Source: Dipteronia dyeriana (taxonomy: Eukaryota > Streptophyta > Magnoliopsida > Sapindales > Sapindaceae). Taken from it: 64,000 nucleotides of DNA. The stretch spans positions 24,569,074 to 24,633,073 of the forward strand of contig CM065299.1 in assembly GCA_032871835.1 (NCBI GenBank), written 5' to 3'. The notes beneath the pieces are model-generated. The model did not search any database and was not told where the DNA came from. It worked only from the letters and a program-made list of their open reading frames with translations. The position numbers were made by a program, and so were the translations under genes. Positions 59,335 to 64,000 of this stretch are shown piece by piece (the stretch's first letter is position 1; every line of letters starts with the position of its first letter).

Positions 59335-59899
59335 TCTATTATTCGTTTATTTTCTGCAATTAATTTTTGTTACTATTAGATTATTTATACGAATAAGTGT
59401 ATACAATGTCAGGTTCCAGGATTTTCTCAGCGGATCATTCCCGAGAAAAAGTTTGGTTCGGGAACTTTAACGTGGACGGAAAAGAAGCCGTTAAAAGAGG
59501 CTTCAGGTGAAGAGACTGGAGCAACTTGAAGAAAGTTGAGCAGGCAATGGTTTTTTTAAGTAAAGCCAAAAGTCTGTATATACAGCTGTTTTTCTGTTAA
59601 TATAATGTTCCATTAGGGGTATTTTTGTCATGGAGATTTGCTATGATTTTACAAGTTAATAGCATCAATGTCCCTTGAAATATATTCGAAATCGTACGTT
59701 GTCCCTTAAATGTTTTTTTCCTGACATTAAACCTCTAAACTTTTAATTATTGGTAATAACCGACAGATGCGAAACGGATATCAAGTAAAAATTACATTTA
59801 CATACCATAATTATATGAATAATAATATTAAAACTAGAAAAACATAATAATATTATACAAACACCTTATGACATATTTAACTAATATCTAAGAAAATTA
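59335..59899. other. 5' flank and promoter region of CDKD
   Basis: Promoter and 5' leader of the kinase gene on the - strand presumably occupy 59335-59600. 59640-59740 (GCATCAATGTCCCTTG, CGTTGTCCCTTAAATG) resembles the end of a DNA transposon, but its partner is not clear. Confidence 0.45.
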
Positions 59900-59918
59900 A
59901 AAAATAATATTTTTAATA

Positions 59919-59963
<45 letters not shown>

Positions 59964-61176
59964 CTTTAAAAATAATAATAATAAACTTTAAAAATTAAAA
60001 ATTATAATATATCAACAATAATATCAAAGAAAAATTACAAAAATATATGGAACCCTGATTTCTAAATTTCAATTAAACTACCTATTTTTTCAATTAAATA
60101 AAAAATAATATTAAAATAATTAAAAATTAAAACTAAATTAAAAAATTCCCAGTTTTATAAAAATAAATAAAACGAAAAAAAAGAAAAAAAAAGATAAATT
60201 TAATTTAATTTAACAAAACTCACGTCTCATCATCATCATCTTTATCAAAACCTAGCCACTATCACCCGAACCTAACGAAATCACTAGCCACCACAACCCA
60301 ACCCACATCTCATCATTATCATCTTTAACAAAACCCACACTTATCTTCATCAAAACCTAGCCACTACCAACCTAACCCACCGAAATCACCAGCCACCACC
60401 AAATGATATGCCGATCTTCTCCGATTGAAGAGATCGAATCCAACAAAACCATCTCCTATTACCGCCAATCTCATGTCAATCATCGACTCTTTCTCTCTCC
60501 TTATTTATCTCTCTTTCATCTGGTGGGAAGGCGGTCGTGTTTGTGGCGACGTGGGAAGCTGGATTTGTGGGGGTTTGTGGCAACTAGGATCTGTGGATTG
60601 GTAGGGTTTGATTTTGTGGTTTTGTGGTGCTTTGATTTGAGTGGTGGGAGGGGCTGTTGGTGTTGATTTAATTGGTGTGAGAGTTTTTTGGGTTAGATTT
60701 TGGTGGTGGGAGGGTTTTTTGGGTTCGATTTTGGTGGCGGGAGGAGTTTTAAGGGTTCGTTGCAGTGGTGACGATGGTTGTCGGTTCGTCGATGATGGCG
60801 GTGATGGTCACCGGTTCGTTGGCCGGTGTTGCAGTCTTAGAATATCCTGGATCTCCTAGATGTGGATCTGGTGAAGATCCAGATTAGAACTGATGAACTG
60901 AGTTTGTGTGATAAACTGATAAGAGTGAAAATGATGAAAGAAGGTGATGATGAATAATGACAATGTTGATGAAAGTGAAATGTATTCTTGCTTCAATATT
61001 TTGTTCAATGAATTTTTGTTTAATTGGAAATATCAGTAGTTTAATTGTTTATTTGGAATTTGAAAATCTGGGTTTCATATACTTTTAATTTAATTTTTCT
61101 TAATTATTATTGTTAATATATTATAATTTTTACTTTTTAAAGTTTATTTTTAATATTATTTGTTAATAGCCAAATT
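59900..61176. mobile_element. Inverted-repeat element, probably Mutator-like, right end cut
   Basis: AAACTTTAAAAATTAAAAAT plus ATAATATATCAACAATAATA (59980-60030) matches the reverse complement of 61090-61145 (AAACTTTAAAAAGTAAAAAT plus ATAATATATTAACAATAATA). The interior repeats the plan of the first element in the window: an A-rich stretch, (CAT)n with ACCCA/CCACC words (60220-60400), a CT-rich leader-like stretch (60480-60520), and a G/T-rich block (60530-60840). Outer limits and TSD are not resolved; the right end is interrupted by the gypsy LTR at 61177. Confidence 0.65.
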
Positions 61177-62312
61177 TGGCAATGGACCAAAGGAAAATTT
61201 TCCACTCTCCTAGCCTGGGTCCGAAACCGAGATTACCTACCTTGATATTGCAGTTCTCGGGGTCGTGCTATTGGGCCACCCCGTAGAAACAAGGAAAAGC
61301 TCACACCTTGGGAACACCCCAAGTGAAGCCCGACACAATCAGATCAAATTCATTACACCGAAGCTAGAACCCAGAGCACGCCTGATACATGAAGATCCAG
61401 GCTTCCCGAGGTTGAAATTACCTTGCAACCCCCTCCCCCTCAGAAGCTCACAGTCCTCTCCAGAAGTAAAGAGGGACCTGTAGGGACATCAAGTTCGAAC
61501 TGTAGTATCTATAAGGACATCAAGTTCGAACTGTAGTCGCCAAAGGAAGATTCGAACCTATCTGGACAGGTAGGAGGAAGCTCACCGAAGCTCTGTTATC
61601 ACAAGAAAGCGCCCACATAGGGCATCTCAAGCTCCGAGGGACCTTCAAAGGTCAGACCAAGCTCCTGATACCAAAACTAGAACATAGATATACCTCTCTC
61701 TTTAAGGAAGCAAATGCCATACTCGATGACCTCCATGAGGCATCATGCCATGAAGGCGTACTGAATCATATCCACACTCCAACAAACATTAAAACATCCG
61801 TACGTACAGGGCAAGTGAATGAGTCCAAAGAGGAAACAAACTTATCTCCACCCAAGATATTCTCGAATCCGTTATTAATCAAAGTTAATAACGTTTAAAA
61901 CAGAGGATCCCGCCCGATAAGGGAGGATTGGATTCAAAGAATAATGGCGGGAGTACTATGAGTTTAACTTAATGGGACTGTGTATAAATAGGCCCAATCA
62001 TGCAAAAGGAAGAGGACTTTTTTGAGCCTAAATTCTGTGATCAGAACACGACTACCATTGTTATCTACTTTTCGACAGGCATGAAGCCACCACCCCACTA
62101 TACCCAGAGAGATTGAGAGCATTTGAGGGATTTTTGTATGATATACATAATTGATAATAAAAACGTTATATTCTCTTTCTCATTGTATTAACATCTATTT
62201 TAAACATCCACCGTTGTTTGATTAAACTAGGTACCCAAGGTACCACCTCGGTGGTAGTGGTCTCGGGGGTATTAACTGGAATTCCTCACCCCGAGTGAAT
62301 TTTCTGTTAACA
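61177..62312 (+). repeat. 5' LTR of the right-edge gypsy element
   Basis: Starts about TGGCAATGG and ends GTTAACA, 1136 bp by this reading. A TATA box TGTATAAATAGG lies at about 61979. GGACATCAAGTTCGAACTGTAGT is present twice in tandem (about 61483-61545). GC content is higher than in the surroundings. Without the second LTR the start is uncertain by some tens of bases. Confidence 0.65.
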
Positions 62313-62345
62313 CTTTCAGACGCGGTCTGTGGGAACACCCACACC
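62313..62345 (+). promoter_or_regulatory. Primer binding region of the right-edge gypsy
   Basis: CTTTCAGACGCGGTCTGTGGGAA follows the LTR end. It resembles the sequence TTTTGGCGCCGTCTGTGGGAA found after the LTR in many plant gypsy elements, with a few changes. Confidence 0.6.
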
Positions 62346-63076
62346 CAATTAATCAAATCAAAAGTTTACGTGTTTATTATTTTACAGGAGTTATGAGGCT
62401 CCGCTCTTCCCAAGGACACCTTGAAGCGTCAGAACAACCTTCGGCTGCATCAACACGAAAGACCCCAAGGAAGAAAGAAAATCTGGGCACCGTAGCCAAG
62501 CTTCGGTCCAGCCAACTGTTACTCGGGCTTCTGGCCCTTTTATAATAAACCAGGCCATGCTCGACCAACAAGCAGTGGCCTTCGTGGAGAACATCTGCCT
62601 TCGTCTACTCCATGAAGGTATCACAGTCCATCCAGGAAATCTCAACACTTAGGGAGAGCCAAGAAGGCTCAGAACCATACAGCCCGTCTTCGACTGATTG
62701 GGACCTCCCCCACTAGAGCTAGTCTATAATAGGACTGAGCCTCAACCCTTGATCCAGGAAATGCTAGGGCCTATACCTCCGTGCTTGGCGGGCCATCATG
62801 TTATCAACCCAGGCGGGTCAAATCTATAGCGGATGCCCTACCGCGGGAGAAGCGAGAGGCTCCCCACCCCGTAACTTCAAGGATGGAAAATCAGGCTAGA
62901 GAGGAATGAAACCAACAAATCCCCCGGGCATATCCCGCTCATAAAGAAAACTAGGTGGAGATCGACAGTTCATTGGAGGTATCCGATAGTGAGGAATCCG
63001 AGGTCAACTCAAAAAAACCAGGGAACAAACACATGAGGGATCAGTTGTCGAAGTTACAAAAAAGATCCAGCAGATA

Positions 63077-64000
63077 ATGAAGGGAAAGCGCAAGGCGGTC
63101 AAGAAGGATCCCTTGAGGGAAATGAACTTTCCCTTCACCATATGGATCCGAGAGGCTGAGCTTCTACCAAAATTTAAAATACAGGCAGACAAGTTCTCTA
63201 TCACAGAGGACCCCTTGAGCCACCTAGAGAACTTCGTCCAGCAAATGGAAGTCCAGAATGAAACTAGGGTCGCCATGTGTAGGATGTTTCCAACCACCTT
63301 GACTGACTACACAAAGATTTGGTTTAGGAAATTGCCCGCCGGTAGCATAGATTCATTCACGAAGCTATCAACCGACTTCTGCTCACAGTTCCAAGGGGTC
63401 AAACCGTATCCAAATGATCTCATACATCTTTAATATGTGATCCAGGAACGGGGTGAAACACTCCGATCATATGTGGAGCGCTTTCACAATGAAGTCATCC
63501 AGATGAGAGTCTTCGTCGAGAAAGAGACCCTCGCTAACTTTCGTCGGAACCTATTAGCGGGCAAGTTCTTTCTATCATTTGCCAAGCGACCTCCAAAGAC
63601 CTATCATGAGGCCTATGATCGGGCTCTTGAGCAGGTCAAATTGACGAGCAACTCAAGGTCAAAATGAAGCATGGGGATATGAGAGTAGTAAAGCGCCAGA
63701 AGAATGAGGTATCCAGAACTGAGCCATCTCAGAAAAACCAGAACAAACCTCCCAACAGGTCGATATATTGCTTCCCCGCTTCCCAATCCAAGTAAGAAAG
63801 ATATCAAGCAAGGTGAACCTCTCCGTGAGTTTCACCTCTTCCAAGGATTATAGCCCTCGTAGTGCGAGATGAAAGAAGGTATGATCACTACACCCCTTTA
63901 AATGCATCCCGTGAAACAATCTACCTCGCCATTCGGGATAAGGGGCTACTCTAGAAGCCCATACCTATGAAAGCTCCAGCGGACATGAGGAATAGGTACA
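63077..64000 (+). pseudogene. Gypsy gag (retrotransposon gag family), broken
   Basis: 63077-63433 gives NFPFTIWIREAELLPKFKI, DPLSHLENFVQQMEVQ, CRMFPTTLTDYTKIWFRKLP and SIDSFTKLSTDFCSQF, then a TAA. The sense resumes at 63437 with QERGETLRSYVERFHNEV, FRRNLLAGKFF and YHEAYDRALEQVKL to a TGA near 63665. Near 63870-64000 the frames give DHYTPLNASRETIYLAIRDK, the segment that usually precedes the zinc knuckle. Gag forms the particle. Two stops indicate a non-functional copy, unless one reflects a sequencing error. Confidence 0.8.

Larger units (their letters stand above)
61177..64000 (+). mobile_element. Ty3/gypsy element (Tat-like), 5' part only
   Basis: A probable 5' LTR (61177-62312), a primer-site-like stretch and gag follow on the + strand and run off the window end. 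The gag family and the GACGCGGTCTGTGGGAA-like primer region (a version of the common GGCGCCGTCTGTGGGAA) suggest the Tat/Retand side of gypsy. The left boundary is inferred from the change of sequence character and a TGG start inside the inverted repeat of the preceding element. The 3' LTR is outside the window. Confidence 0.72.

Noticed and set aside
60403..60859. Two + frames that look like Gly/Val-rich proteins
   Set aside because: Low-complexity G/T-rich interior of an inverted-repeat element; no conserved motif.

Overview
The window is nuclear DNA from a flowering plant, most likely a eudicot. It is AT-rich, its two intact genes are split by GT-AG introns, and most of the rest is nested plant transposons (Ty1/copia, Ty3/gypsy, LINEs, Mutator-like elements, and PIF/Harbinger- and hAT-type miniature elements). 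I could not identify the species from the sequence.

Layout. 1-631 is unassigned. 641-2184 is a non-autonomous Mutator-like element with long terminal inverted repeats (TIRs) and an exact 9-bp target-site duplication (TSD). 2194-3143 and 8260-8381 are two halves of one L1-type reverse transcriptase remnant, split by a young complete copia element (3144-8259). An older, decayed copia element follows (8382-14952); a 610-bp PIF/Harbinger-type MITE sits inside its RNase H region at 13431-14040. 16560-19080 is a LINE relic with an RRM-type ORF1 joined straight to a 3' tail and no visible ORF2.

22993-37168 is the most complex object: a Mutator-like element of the Kaonashi type. On the + strand it carries a decayed multi-exon gene joining a DUF1985-like domain to a Ulp1/C48 cysteine protease. 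On the - strand it carries a MURA transposase gene. Three blocks of one minisatellite motif (GGTGTGTTTAATT) lie between and beside these genes. A Del/Tekay gypsy element interrupts the transposase; the gypsy 5' LTR and gag and the middle of the transposase are all missing, which leaves a direct MURA/gypsy junction near 35515.

37169-45900 is mostly gene-free. It holds a minisatellite, a 1.34-kb inverted-repeat element, a foldback MITE and a 1.3-kb inverted-repeat element.

The host genes lie in a calmer island. 46007-49910 (+) is an intact eight-exon MATE efflux transporter (497 codons before the stop). 54460-59334 (-) is an intact seven-exon CDK-activating kinase of the plant CDKD class (412 codons). 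They are convergent, and a PIF-type MITE (50676-51057) and an hAT-type MITE (52505-53329) lie between them. To the right are another inverted-repeat element (about 59900-61176) and the 5' part of a gypsy element (LTR 61177-62312, then gag) that runs off the end of the window.

The two host genes are not functionally linked in any way I can see: one encodes a membrane exporter and the other a kinase of the cell cycle and basal transcription machinery. The rest is a record of successive insertions whose order can largely be read from which element interrupts which.
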